Shown here: positions 34,769 to 45,744 of the stretch, in pieces
How the letters are laid out: each line of letters begins with the position of its first letter
Position numbering within the stretch: the stretch's first letter is position 1
Source of the DNA: Ovis canadensis
Lineage: Eukaryota; Chordata; Mammalia; Artiodactyla; Bovidae
Reading direction: 5' to 3'
Length of the DNA: 64,000 nucleotides
Assembly (NCBI RefSeq): GCF_042477335.2
Contig: NC_091246.1
Span: forward strand, 111,133,001-111,197,000
Notes under the pieces: generated by a model
The model's database searches: none
Told to the model about the DNA's origin: nothing
Seen by the model: the letters and a program-made list of their open reading frames with translations, nothing else
Made by a program: the position numbers and the translations under genes

Positions 34769-34897
34769 TCCGAATCCTGTGTAGAATGAATGTTAAAATA
34801 TAAGCAATCAAAAATGTGTTTAACTGCAGAAATTTTTTAGAAATTAGGCCAACAAATGTTTGTTTGTGTGTTTTTTTCTAGAAAGAGAACTATTGCT

Positions 34898-35286
34898 AAC
34901 TGTATTAGTCTTCTGAGGCTACTGTAACAAAATAACACAAACCAGACAGTGTAAACAACAGAAATTCATTTTCTCACATTTCTGGAGTCTTGGAGTCAAG
35001 GTCACGGTGCTGGAGGTCTAGCTCCTTCTGAGGCCACTTTTTCTTGGTTTGTCAGTGACCCTTGCATGGTCTGTCTGAGCACTTACACTCCTGGCATCTC
35101 TCTGTGTGTTCAAATTTCCTGTTTTTATAAGAACATCAGTCACACAAGATCAGAGTCCACTCTAAAAACTCAACTTTAACTTAATCACCACTTTTAAGGC
35201 CCCATCTGCCAACAGTCACATTCTGACTTACTTGGGTTTAGGGCCTCTGCATATGAAGGGGGAAAATCAGTTCAACCTGTAACACT
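34898..35286 (-). repeat. Solo MLT1-type LTR (ERVL-MaLR)
   Basis: Reverse MLT1 layout: 'tgtattagtcttctgaggctactgtaacaaaataac', 'aaacaacagaaattcatt', 'gttcaaatttcctg', 'gtcacattctgacttac' and 'cctgtaacac' at the end. No internal MaLR sequence flanks it, so it is a solo LTR. Old and diverged. Confidence 0.8.
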
Positions 35287-35559
35287 GGCATTGTCTAAGG
35301 TCTGTCACATAATAAGAACTTAAAAGCCAATTAATTTTAATTTAGTATTGTTATTGTATTTAGATGTTCTACAACTTATCCACATATCCTGCATCTAGGA
35401 CGAACCAGTTTTACTGTCCAATGGTGTCTAACAACATACTTAATAATAAAATATTGAATGGTTGCCTCTTACAATTGTGAACAAGGCAAAGATTTCAGCC
35501 ATCACTACTTCTATTTCTATTAATTATTGTAATAGAGAATGTAGACCACATGATACATT

Positions 35560-36800
35560 CAGAAAAAGAAATACTATACATAAAAAATAAAACTATTCAC
35601 TTGCAAATAATATAATTATGTATGTAGAAAATACTAGGGATTCAATTTAAAAAAAAACTAGAAATGTCAATCACCATTGGTATAGGATACAAAGGCAATA
35701 AATAAAAATTAATTGCATTCCCATTGCACAAGCAATATGCAATGTCTATTTTTAAATTTACAATTGAACACAAAAATATAAACTACTTGGGGATAAATGT
35801 AATAAAAGATGTGGAAGATATCATACCAAAATTATAAGACTTTGTGATGAAGTAAATGAAATTGTAAAAAGTGGAAGCAACATGGACATAGATTGAGTCA
35901 ATAAAAATAAAATATAAATCTTCTCCAAATCTTGGATCTAATTCAATCCCAGTTAAAATCTAAATAAGCCTTTTTGCAAGAATTAACAAGCTGATTCTAA
36001 AAGGTATAAAAAGAAAAAGATCTGGTATAGACAAAACAATCTTGAAAAATGACAGTTAGAAGGCCACTTATCTAATTTCATCAAATGGAAGATTTCCTAC
36101 GATGTTACAATAATCTAAACAGTGTTATTGATAAAAGGCTAAATAGGTCAATGGAATAGAAAAGCAAATAGTATCATGAATAAACAGTCAAATAATTTTG
36201 GCAAAAAGAAGTAAATGCAAAAAGGAGTCTTCAATAAATGGTACCAGACCAATTGGAGGTATATAAGGAGGTAAGCGAATCTCAGGCTCAACCGTGGACA
36301 AAAGTCTGTGATCAATCATAGACCAAAATATAAAAGCTAAAACTATATAGCATAGAAAAAAATAGAGAAAATCTTTATAAACTTGAAGTAACAAGATTTC
36401 CTTAGGGAAGACCCAAAAGCACTATCACTAAAAGGAAAACCAGCTAACATAGAAACCTTTAACAAAATTAAAGGCATAAAGTTTGAAAACACCAGAAAAG
36501 AAAAATTTAATAGAAAAGCCATAAATTGGGAGAATGTGTTTGTAACAAATATTTTCAACAGAGGACCAACGTCCAAAATATTTAAATAGCTCCTACAACA
36601 GCAGTAAAAAGACAACCCAAGTTTTTTAAAGTGGTCAAAGACTTGATAGTCACCTCAAAAAGGAAGATATATGAAGAGCCAGTATCCTCTGGAAAAAAAA
36701 TTCTTAGTATTAGCAGCCATCAGAAACATGCAAATTACCACAGTGAGATACTACAGATAAAATATACAACACACACACACATATACTAGAATGATGAATA
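35560..36800 (+). mobile_element. Old L1 ORF2 3' half
   Basis: Follows L1 ORF2 order: just past the FADD box ('acttgcaaataatataattatg'), 'aactacttggggataaatgt', 'agattgagtcaat', 'agcaaatagtatcatg', 'gaccaaaatataaaagctaaaac', 'agtcacctcaaaaaggaag'. It is broken in all frames; the longest minus-strand frames here are shadows. Confidence 0.7.
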
Positions 36801-37404
36801 TTTACAAGAAATCATACAAATGTTGACAAAACTCTACCATTGCCAAAGGGCATCCTATAAATTGAATAAATAATTATAATTCTCCCTATTAATAGTCTAA
36901 AAGGAAAATTAATTTTACTATCTTGATAGATGCTAAGATAGAAAGCACCTGACAAAATGCAGAACTAACTTTTAATAACTCTCTTTTAACTAGGAAATGA
37001 AGGGAACTTCCTTGACCTGAAAACAGTCATTCTATCGATAGCATCAATAAAAACCTATAAAAATAAAAATAAAGATCTTATGGATCTTTACCCATAAGAT
37101 TGTAAATAAGGCAAGTTCTTGCTACTTCAACACCTTACTAGATGTTCAAGCCACTGGGATAAGGGAGTAAAAGAAACTTTAAGCTAGAGAATGGAAAGGA
37201 AAATATAAAACTCTATTATTTGCAAATGATATGATCACTTATACAGAAATCTTAAATAATCTATCCAAAAAAAGTTGATGTAACAAATAGATTTAGCAAG
37301 GTTGAGAGAGCTAAAAAAAATTTTTAACAACATTTCAAGATATATAATAAAGTTATAATAATTAGTGTATTGTTGTATTGGCTAGAGATTAATGAAATAC
37401 AACA

Positions 37405-37625
37405 CAGGGATCAGCTAAGCGTGCCCCATGGGCTGACTCTCATCTCCTGCTTATTTTATAAATGAGTTTTAATGGAACTCAGCAATGGCTGTTTATTTGC
37501 ATGTTATCTATGGCTGCTTTAATGCTACAGTGGCAGAGTTTAGTAGCTGTAACAGAGAATGAATGGCCTGGAAAGTCTCAATTTTTAGTTTTTATCCCTT
37601 TACAGAATAAGTTTGCCAGTACCTA
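37405..37625 (+). repeat. hAT-type nonautonomous DNA transposon relic
   Basis: Starts 'cagggatcagctaa' and ends 'gtttgccagtacctat', which are imperfect inverted termini. The middle carries 'ttataaatgagttttaatgg', 'ctatggctgctttaatgctaca', 'agagtttagtagctgtaacagag' of a well-known mammalian hAT MITE. The exact family name needs a library search; the strand is nominal. Confidence 0.7.
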
Positions 37626-38654
37626 TAATATAGTGCTCATAAACATTCATGTATGTAATCAACTGGTTTCTGGCAAAGGGGCCAAAGAAATTCAATGAGG
37701 AAGTGATAAAATTTAAACAACTGGTCCTGGAAATTCTTGGTATCTAGATGTAGAAATTTTTTATATTTACTTCATTGTATTAGAAAAACTGATTTGAAAT
37801 TCATCGTTAATCTAAATGAAAGAGTTAAAGCTCTAAATTCTAGGAGAAAACTTTTGGAATCTGGGGTTATTTCCTCTCATAAAAGATACAAGAAGCACAA
37901 AGTATGAAATAAATAATTGCTAAATTAAACTTGGTCAAAATAAGAGACTCTTTTCAAAATATACTCTTAAAAAAACAGAAAGGCAATCCACAAACAAGGG
38001 AAATATTAGAAAGATACTTATCTGAGAAAAGGGTTCATATTCAGAGAATGTGAGCAACCTTAACTACTCAATAGTAAGAAGAAAAACAAATGAATGTTTA
38101 AAAGATAAAAATATTTTAAGGCTTTTCACCAAAAAAGATAATCAAAATGTCAAGCACATGCTAAGATTTTCAACATCATTAGTTGCTAGGGAAATTCAAA
38201 GTAAAATCACAGAGTCTATGACATAACTAAAAACTCACTAATCTACAGAATGCCCAAAATAAAGACTTATTGATTTCATACCAGTGAGAATGGCATCATC
38301 AAAATGCTACAAGCAATAAATGTTGAAGAGGTGTGAAGAAAAGGGCACCCTTCTAGTACACTGTTGGTGGGAATGTAAATTGGTGCACCACTATGGAGAA
38401 TAGTATAAAGATTCCTTACAAAGCTAAAAACCATATGATCCTGCAGTGCCACTCCTGGGCAAATATGTGGAGAAAACTATAACTTCTGGCTACCAAAGAG
38501 AAAATGTGGGGGGAAGGGATAAATTAAAAGTTTCGGATTAACATATACACACTATAATATACAGAATAGATAATCAGCAAAGACTGTATAGCACAGGTGA
38601 CTCTACTCAATATTCTACACCAACCTCTATGGGAAAAGAATCTGAAAAAAGCAT

Positions 38655-38665
38655 GTGAGTGTGTG

Positions 38666-38709
<44 letters not shown>

Positions 38710-38733
38710 TATATATATATACACATATATATA
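38655..38733. repeat. (TG)n(TA)n(CA)n compound microsatellite
   Basis: TGTGTG, a long TA run of about 15 units, ACACACAC, another TA run, and ACAC/ATAT. It lies inside the L1 3' UTR. Confidence 0.92.
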
Positions 38734-38785
38734 AATTTTATTGTATGGAAGTGTATCTCAATAAAGTTGATTTTAAAAATAGACA

Positions 38786-39285
38786 CATGAAAAGCATTGA
38801 AATGATCTCTCTTTTAATGAAAACCAGTCATCCTTTAGTTTCCTTTTTATTTTTGAAAACAGGGGACCATAAGCCTAGGTCGTTAGAGGGAGCTCTCATA
38901 TATTATTGGTTTATTTTAGAAAACTGGAAATATTACTACTTTGGAAATACTTAGCTCTCTTTGCTTGAAAGTATATCATTTTCAGGAGCCTTCCACATTC
39001 TCTTCCAGGGAAAAACCATCCACGAAAACTAAGCTTCAGAAGAACATGTTTTCCTAACCAATGGGGACCCCAGCGGCACCTGACAGAGAGAGGATCTGTT
39101 CATTGGATCACAGGCTTGCCTCCCTATTGACCATACTCTTTACTCTGTATTGCCACGGAGGTGCCAACACATGCCATAAGCCAGCACACTAACAATCAAA
39201 ACTCTTGTGAATTCTCAGTTTTTATCACAGTGAAAAAACCTAGTTTGTTCCTTTAGACACCACAAAATTCATCAATAATTTTTGG
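38786..39285. other. Unassigned sequence before the BovB nest
   Basis: No element recognised. Confidence 0.4.
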
Positions 39286-40632
39286 TTTCCAGATGGCGGA
39301 GTAAAGGACGTGCGCTCATCTTCTCCTATGAGAACTTCAAAATTACAACTCGCTGCTGAACAACCATTGACAGAAGAACGTTGGATCCCACCAAAAAAAG
39401 ATATCCCACATGCAAGGGCAAAGGAGAAGTCCCAGCAAGACAGTAGGAGAGGCAAAATTACGTTTACAATCAAACTCCATACCCACCAGAGAAGACCAGA
39501 GGGCTCAAACAAAAGCTTGTGCACACAAAGACCCAGGAGAAAGGAGCAGTGACAACACAAGAGACTGACCCAGACTTGCCTGTGAGAGTCCAGGAGTCTC
39601 CACTGGAGGCCTGGGTAACCAGTTGCCTGAAGCTGGGTCAGGGGCACTGAGTATGGCAGTGTGTGCATAAGAGCTTTTGAGGAGGTCACCATTATCTTCA
39701 TCACTTCCACCATAGTTTGGTCTCAGGTCAGAAAACAGGGAGAGAACACAGCCCCACCCATCAATAGAAAATTGGGTTAAAGATTTACTGAGCACAGCCC
39801 CTCCCATCAGAACAAGACCCAGTTTCCACTCCCACAGACATTCACTCCCATCAGGAAGTTTCTATAAGCCTCTTATCCTTATCCCACAGAGAGTAGACTG
39901 AATGAAAACCAGTCACAGAAAACTAATCAAACTGATCACAGGGACCACAGCCTTGTCTAACTCAACAAAATTATGAACCATGCCATGTAGGGCCACCCAA
40001 GACAGACGGATCATGGTGGAGAGTTCTGACAAAAAGTGGTCCACTGGAGAAGAGAATGGAAAACCACTTCAGTATTCTTGCCTTGAGAACCCCATGAGCA
40101 GTATGAAAAGGCAAAAAGATATGACACTGAAAGATGAACTCCCCAGTAGGTGCCCAATATTGGTCAGTAGGTGCCCAATATGCTACTGGAGAAGAGTGGA
40201 GAAATAACTCCAGAAAGAATGAAGAGACGGAGCCAAAGTGAAAACAATGCCCAGCTGTGGATGTGACTGATGATGGAAGTAAACTCCAATGCTATGAAGA
40301 GAAACAACACATAGGAACCTACAATGTTAGGTCCATGAATCAAGGTAAGTTAGAAGTGGTCAAAAGGAGATGGCGAGGGTGAACATCAACATTTTAGAAA
40401 TCAGTGAACTAAGATAGACTGAAATGGGCAAATTTAATTCAGGTGACCATTATATCTGCTACTGTGGACAAGAATCCCTTAGAAGAAATGGAGTAGCATT
40501 CATAGTCAACAAGAGTCCTAAATGCAGTACTTGGGTGCAAGCTCAAAAACGACAGAATGATCTCTGTTCATTTCCAAGGCAAACCATTCAATATCACAAT
40601 AACTGAAGTCTATGCCCCAACATATGCCCCAA

Positions 40633-42336
40633 CAACAGCAATCAATGCAAATAGAGGAAAACAATAGAATGGGAAAGACTAGAGATATCAAGGGAATATT
40701 TCATGCAAAGATGGGCTCAATAAAGGACAGAAATGGTATGACATTAAGCAGAAGACATTAAGAAAAGGTGGTGAGAGTACACAGAACTGTACAAAAAAGG
40801 TCTTCATGACCCAGATAATCATGAAAGTGTGATCACGCACACTCACCTAGAGCCTGACATCCTGGAATGCGAAGTCAGGTGGGCCTTAGGAAACATCACT
40901 ACAACAAAGCTAGTGGAGGTTATGGAATGCCAGTTGAGCTGTTTCAAATCCTAAAACATGATGCTGTGAAAGTGCCAGCAAATTTGGAAAACTCAGCAGT
41001 GGCCACAAGACTGGAAAATGTTGGTTTTCGTTCCAATCACAAAGAATGCTCAAACTACCTCACAATTGAACTCATCTCATACTCTAGGAAAGCAATGCTC
41101 AAAATTCTCCAAGCCAGGCTTCAGCAATACATGAACCGTGAACTTCCAGATGTTCAAGCTGGTTTTAGAAAAGGCAGAAGAACCAGAGATCAAATTGCCA
41201 ACATCCGCTGGATCATAGGAAAAGCAAGAGAGTTCCAGAAAAATATCTATTTCTTCTTTGTTTCTGCCAAAGCCTTTGACTGTGTGGCTTACAATAAACT
41301 GTGGAAAATTCTGAAAGAGATGGGAATACCAGACCACCTGACCTGCCTCTTGAGAAACCTGTATACAGGTCAGGAAGCAACAGTTAGAACTGGCCATGGA
41401 ACAACAGACTGGTTCCAAATAGGAAAAGAAGTACGTCAAGGCTGTATATTGTTACCCTGCTTGTTTAACTTATGTGCAGAGCACATCATGAGAAATGCTG
41501 GGTTGGAGGAAGCACAAGCTGGAATCAAGATTACTGGGAGAAATATCAATAACCTCAGATATGCAGATGACACCACCCTTATGGCAGAAAGTGAAGAAGA
41601 ACTAAAAAGCCTCTTGATGAAAGTGAAAGAAGAGAGTGAAAAAGTTGGCTTAAAGCTCACCATTCAGAAAACGAAGATCATGGCATCTGGTCCCATAACT
41701 TCATGGCAAATAGATGGGGAAACAGTGGAAACAGTGTCAGACTTTATTTTTCTGTCCTCCAAAATCACTGCAGATGGTGATTGCAGCCATGAAATTAAAA
41801 GACATTTGCTCCTTGGAAGGAAAGTTAAAAGAATGGCCAACCTAGACAGCATATTACAAAGTAGAGCTTTGCCAACAAAGATCTCTCTACCCAAGGCTAT
41901 GGTTTTTCCAGTAGTCTTGTATGGATGTGAGAGTAGGATTATAAAGAAAGCTGAGCGCAGAAGAATTGATGCTTTTAAACTCTGGTGTTGGAGAAGACTC
42001 TTGAGAGTCCCTTGGACTGCAAGGAGATCCAATCAGTCCATCCTAAAGGAGATTAGTCATGGGTTTTCATTGGAGGGACTGATGTTGAAGCTGAAACTCC
42101 AATACTTTGGCCACTTGATACAGAAAGCTGACTCATATGAAAAGACCCTGATGCTGGGAAAGGTTGAGGGCAGGAGGAGAAGGGGACGACAGAGGATGAG
42201 ATGGTTGGATGGCATCACCAACACAATGGACATGGCTTTGGGTAGACTCTGGGTGTTGGTGATGGACAGGGAGGCGTGGCGTTCTGCGTTTCATGGGGTC
42301 GCAAAGAGTTGGACATGACTGGCCAACTGAACTGAA
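40633..42336 (+). mobile_element. BovB copy 2, nested in the host BovB
   Basis: 5'-truncated BovB of about 1.7 kb. It starts in the segment encoding EENNRMGK ('tagaggaaaacaatagaatggg') and ends in the (GAACT)n tail at 42318-42336, immediately before the host endonuclease resumes. Confidence 0.85.
40867..42318 (+). pseudogene. BovB ORF2 remnant: reverse transcriptase to C-terminus (483 codons open)
   Basis: The longest open frame in the window. In RTE LINEs this protein primes and copies the element's RNA at nicked target DNA. Visible parts: [23 protein letters not shown] around residues 80-104, motif A region at 129-138, motif B ([13 protein letters not shown]) around 190-205, YADD at 232-235, the connection region ([13 protein letters not shown]), then [11 protein letters not shown] and the basic C-terminal [17 protein letters not shown]. 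Motif A reads [10 protein letters not shown] instead of the FCFIDYAKAFD seen in sister copies at 44.8 and 45.9 kb, so one codon and the catalytic Asp are lost. The endonuclease half is absent. The apparent start codon is only where the surviving frame opens. Confidence 0.93.
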
Positions 42337-42638
42337 CTGAATGCCCCCAAAAGTAAAGCTGAAGAAGGTGAAGTTGAACAGTTCTATGAAGACCTACAAG
42401 ACCTTTTATAACTAACACCCCAAAAAAGTTATCCTTTTCATCATAAGGGACTGGAATGCAAAATTAGGAAGAGAAGAGATACCTGGAATAACTGGCAAAT
42501 TTGGTCTTGGAGTACAAAACAAAGCAGGGCAAAGGCTAACAGAGTTTGGCCAAGAAAACTCACTGGTCATAGCAAACACCCTCTTCCAACAACACAAGAG
42601 AAATGTCTATACATGGACATCACCAGATGGTCAACACC

Positions 42639-43676
42639 AAAATCAGATTGATTAAACGACCCAATCAAAAAATGGGCCAAAGAGCTAAACAGACATTTCT
42701 CCAAAGAAGACATACAGATGGCTAACAAACACATGAAAAGATGCTCAACATCAATCATTATTAGAGAAATGCAAATCAAAACCACAATGAGGTACCATTT
42801 CACACCAGTCAGAATGGCTGTGATCCAAAAGTCTACAAGCAATAAATGCTGGAGAGGGTGTGGAGAAAAGGGAACCCTCTTGCACTGTTGGTGGGAATGC
42901 AAACTAGTACAGCCACTATGGAGAACAGTGTGGAGATTCCTTACAAAACTGGAAATAGAACTGCCTTATGACCCAGCAATCCTACTGCTGGGCATACACA
43001 CTGAGGAAACCAGAATTGACAGAGACACATGTACCCCAATGTTCATCGCAGCACTGTTTATTATAGCCAGGACATGGAAGCAACCTAGATGTCCATCAGC
43101 AGATGAATGGATAAGAAAGCTGTGGTACATATACACAATGGAGTATTACTCAGCCATTAAAAAGAATACATTTGAATCAGTTCTAATGAGGTGGATAAAA
43201 CTGGAGCCGATTATACAGAGTGAAGTAAGCCAGAAAGAAAAACACCAATACAGTATACAAACGCATATATATGGAATTTAGAAAGATGGTAATGATAACC
43301 CTGTATGCAAGACAGCAAAAGACACACAGATGTATAGAACAGTCTTTTGGACTCTGTGGGAGAGGGCAAGGGTGGGATGATTTGGGAGAATGGCATTGAA
43401 TCATGTGTAATGTCATATAAGAAATGAATCGCCAGTCTAGGTTCGATGCAAGATACAGGATGCTTGGGGCTGGTGCACTGGGATGACCCAGAGGGATGGC
43501 ATGGAGAGGGAAGTTGGGGCGGGGGGGAGTTCAGGATGGGGAACATGTGTATACCCGTGGTGGATTTTTGTTGATGTATGGCAAAACCGATACAATATTG
43601 TAAAGTAATAAGCCTCCAATTAAAATAAATAAATTTAAATTTAAAAATTAAATTAAATTAAAAATCAGATTGATTA
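42639..43676 (+). mobile_element. Bovine L1 3' end with 16-bp target duplication, inside BovB
   Basis: L1 body 42655-43660. Perfect direct repeats 'aaaatcagattgatta' at 42639-42654 and 43661-43676 are BovB endonuclease-coding sequence, so the L1 inserted into the BovB. The 3' end carries the bovine L1 terminus ('gttgatgtatggcaaaaccg', 'caatattgtaaagtaataag') and an A/T-rich tail at 43618-43660. Confidence 0.97.
42718..43281 (+). pseudogene. L1 ORF2 C-terminal fragment (187 codons open)
   Basis: C-terminal part of the L1 ORF2 protein. It has the cysteine-rich motif C44-x3-C48-x7-H56-x4-C61 ([18 protein letters not shown]), and later [11 protein letters not shown] and [10 protein letters not shown], both typical of L1. 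It ends at the natural ORF2 stop in the IYGI context. The frame is still open, suggesting a young copy, but the endonuclease and reverse transcriptase are missing by 5' truncation, so it cannot move by itself. Confidence 0.95.
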
Positions 43677-43895
43677 TATTATTTGCAGCCAAAGATGCAT
43701 AAGCTCTATGCAGTCAATAAAAACAAGACTAAGAGCTGACTGTGGCTCAGATCATTAACTAATTATTGCCAAATCCAGACTTAAGTTGAATAAAGTAGGG
43801 AAAACCACTAGACCATTCAGGTATGACCTAAATAAAATCCCTTACGATTATACAGTGGAAGTGGTAAATAGATTCTAGGGATTAGATCTGATAGA

Positions 43896-45134
43896 GTGCC
43901 TGAAGATCTATGGACAGAGGTTCAAGACATTGTACAGAAGGCAAGGATCAAGACCTTCCCCAAGAAAAATAAATGCAAAAAGGCAAAATGGTTGCCTGAG
44001 GGGGCCTTACAAATAGCGGAGAAAAGAAGAGAAGCAATAGACAGAGGAGAAAAGGAAAGATATACAAATCGGAATGCACAGTTCCAAAGAAAAGTATGGG
44101 GAGATAAGAAAGTCTTCCTCAGTGATGAATGCAAACAAACAGAGGAAAACAATAGAATGGGAAAGACCAAAGCTCTCATCAAGAAAATTAGAGATGCCAA
44201 CAGAACGTTTCATGCAGAGATGGACACAATAAAGGACAGAAATGGTATGGACCTAACAGAAGCAGAAGATACTAACAAGAGGTGGAAAGAATACACAGGA
44301 GAACTATACAGAAAAAGATCTTCATGGCCTAGATAACCACAATGATGTGATCACTCACGTAGAGCCAGACATCCTGGAATGTGAAGTCAAGTGGGCTTTA
44401 GGAAGCATCACTACAAACAAAGCTAGTGGAAGTGATGGAATTCCAGTTGAACTATTTCAAATCCTAAAAGATAATGCTTGAAAGTGCTGCACTCAATATG
44501 CCAGAAAATTTGGAAAACTCAGCAGTGGCCACAGGACTGTAAAAGGTCAGTTTTTATTTCAATCCCAAAGAAAGGCAATGCCAAAGAATGTTCAAACTAC
44601 TGCATAATTGCACTCATCTCACATGCTAGCAAAGTACTGTTCAAAATTCTCCAAGCCAGGCTTCAACAGTACATGAACCATGAACTACCAGATGTTCAAG
44701 CTGGATATAGAAAAGGCAGAGGAACCAGAGATCAAATAGCCAACATCCACTGGATCATTACAAAAGCAAGAGAGTTCCAGAAAAACTTCTACTTCTGCTT
44801 CATTGACTATGCCAAAGCCTTTGACTGTGTGGATCGCAAGAAACTGTGGAAAATTCTGAAAGAGATGGGAATACCAGACCACCTGATCTGCCTCCTGAGA
44901 AATCTGTATGGAGGTAAGGAAACAACAGTTAGAACTGGACATGGAACAGACTGGTTCCAAATCGGGAAAGGAGTATGTCAAGATTGTATTTTGTCTCCCT
45001 GCTTGTATAATTTATATGCAGAGTACATCATGAGAAGTGCCAGGCTGGATGATGAACAAGCTGGAATCAAATTTGCCGGGAGAAATATCAATAATCTCAG
45101 TTATGCAATGACACCACTCTTAAGACAGAAATAA
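43896..45134 (+). pseudogene. Host BovB ORF2 remnant: linker and reverse transcriptase
   Basis: Two frames. 43896-44336 (146 codons) covers the linker between endonuclease and RT (MPEDLWTEVQDIVQ... EENNRMGKT... DRNGMDLTEAED). 44478-45134 (218 codons) covers the [55 protein letters not shown], motif A FIDYAKAFDCVD intact, motif B GVCQDCILSPCLYNLYAEYIM (RQGC changed to CQDC). The frame breaks within the YADD box: it reads Y209-A210 and then shifts because one base is missing at about 45105-45110. The linker frame ends at a stop before 44340. Confidence 0.92.
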
Positions 45135-45468
45135 AGAAGAACTAAAGAGCCTCTTTATGAAAGTGAAAGAGGAGAGTGAAAAAGTTGGCTTAAAACTCAA
45201 CATTCAGAAAACTAAGACCATGATGTCTGGTCCCATCACTTCAAGGCAGGTAGATGGAGAAGCATTGGAAACAGTGACAGATTTTATTTTCTTTGGCTCC
45301 CAAGTCACTGCAGATAGTGACTGCAGCCATGAAATTAACAGATGCTTGCTCCTTGTAAGAAAAGCTATGACCAATCTAGAAAGCATATTAAAAATCAGAG
45401 ACATTACTTTGCCAACAAAGGTCCATCTAGTCAAAGCTACGATTTTTCCAGTAGTCATGGCAATGCCA

Positions 45469-45704
45469 AAGAATGCTCAAAGTGAAGTGAAGTCTCTCAG
45501 TTGTGTCTGACTCTTTGCGACCCCATGGACTGTAGCCTACCAGGCTCCTCCCTCCATGGGATTCTCCAGGCAAGAGTACTGGAGTGGGTTGCCATTTCCT
45601 TCTCCATGAGATCTTTCTGACCTAGGGATCGAACCCGGGTCTCCAGCATTCCAGGCAGACGCTTTAACCTCTGAGCCACTAGGGAAGCCCCAAGAATGCT
45701 CAAA
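45469..45704 (-). mobile_element. Bov-tA SINE with 13-bp target duplication, inside BovB copy 3
   Basis: SINE body 45482-45691, reverse oriented. Perfect repeats 'aagaatgctcaaa' at 45469-45481 and 45692-45704 are BovB-coding sequence. It is therefore the innermost insertion on this side of the nest. The head is well preserved ('gatcgaacccgggtctcc'). Confidence 0.97.
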
Positions 45705-45744
45705 CTACCACACAATTGCACTCATCTCACATACAAATAAAGTA

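Larger units (their letters stand above)
36905..38785 (+). mobile_element. Old L1 ORF2 to 3' UTR, split by a hAT element
   Basis: A second L1 segment in the same orientation, restarting earlier in ORF2 ('gatgctaagatagaaagcacc', then 'ttatttgcaaatgatatgatc' = FANDM-type box near 37222). It is interrupted by the hAT relic at 37405-37625 and resumes at about 37635 ('aaacattcatgtatgtaatcaa'). It then runs through 'gtgagaatggcatcatca', 'ctgttggtgggaatgtaaattgg' and an L1 3' UTR ('gattaacatatacacactata', 'agcacaggtgactctactcaatattct'). Confidence 0.75.

Noticed and set aside
34898..35286. MLT1 LTR as part of a provirus
   Set aside because: No internal gag/pol-like sequence or second LTR nearby; it is an old solo LTR.
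38655..38733. Alternating TA/CA tract as an origin or regulatory palindrome
   Set aside because: It is a compound microsatellite within an L1 3' UTR. Palindromicity is a trivial consequence of TA repeats.
39240..39807. Overlapping 157- and 100-codon minus-strand frames
   Set aside because: They lie antisense to the BovB 5' UTR and have no recognisable domain; they are shadows of the repeat.
40867..42318. 483-codon frame as a host gene
   Set aside because: All motifs are BovB reverse transcriptase, it ends in a BovB tail, lacks the endonuclease and has lost the motif A Asp.
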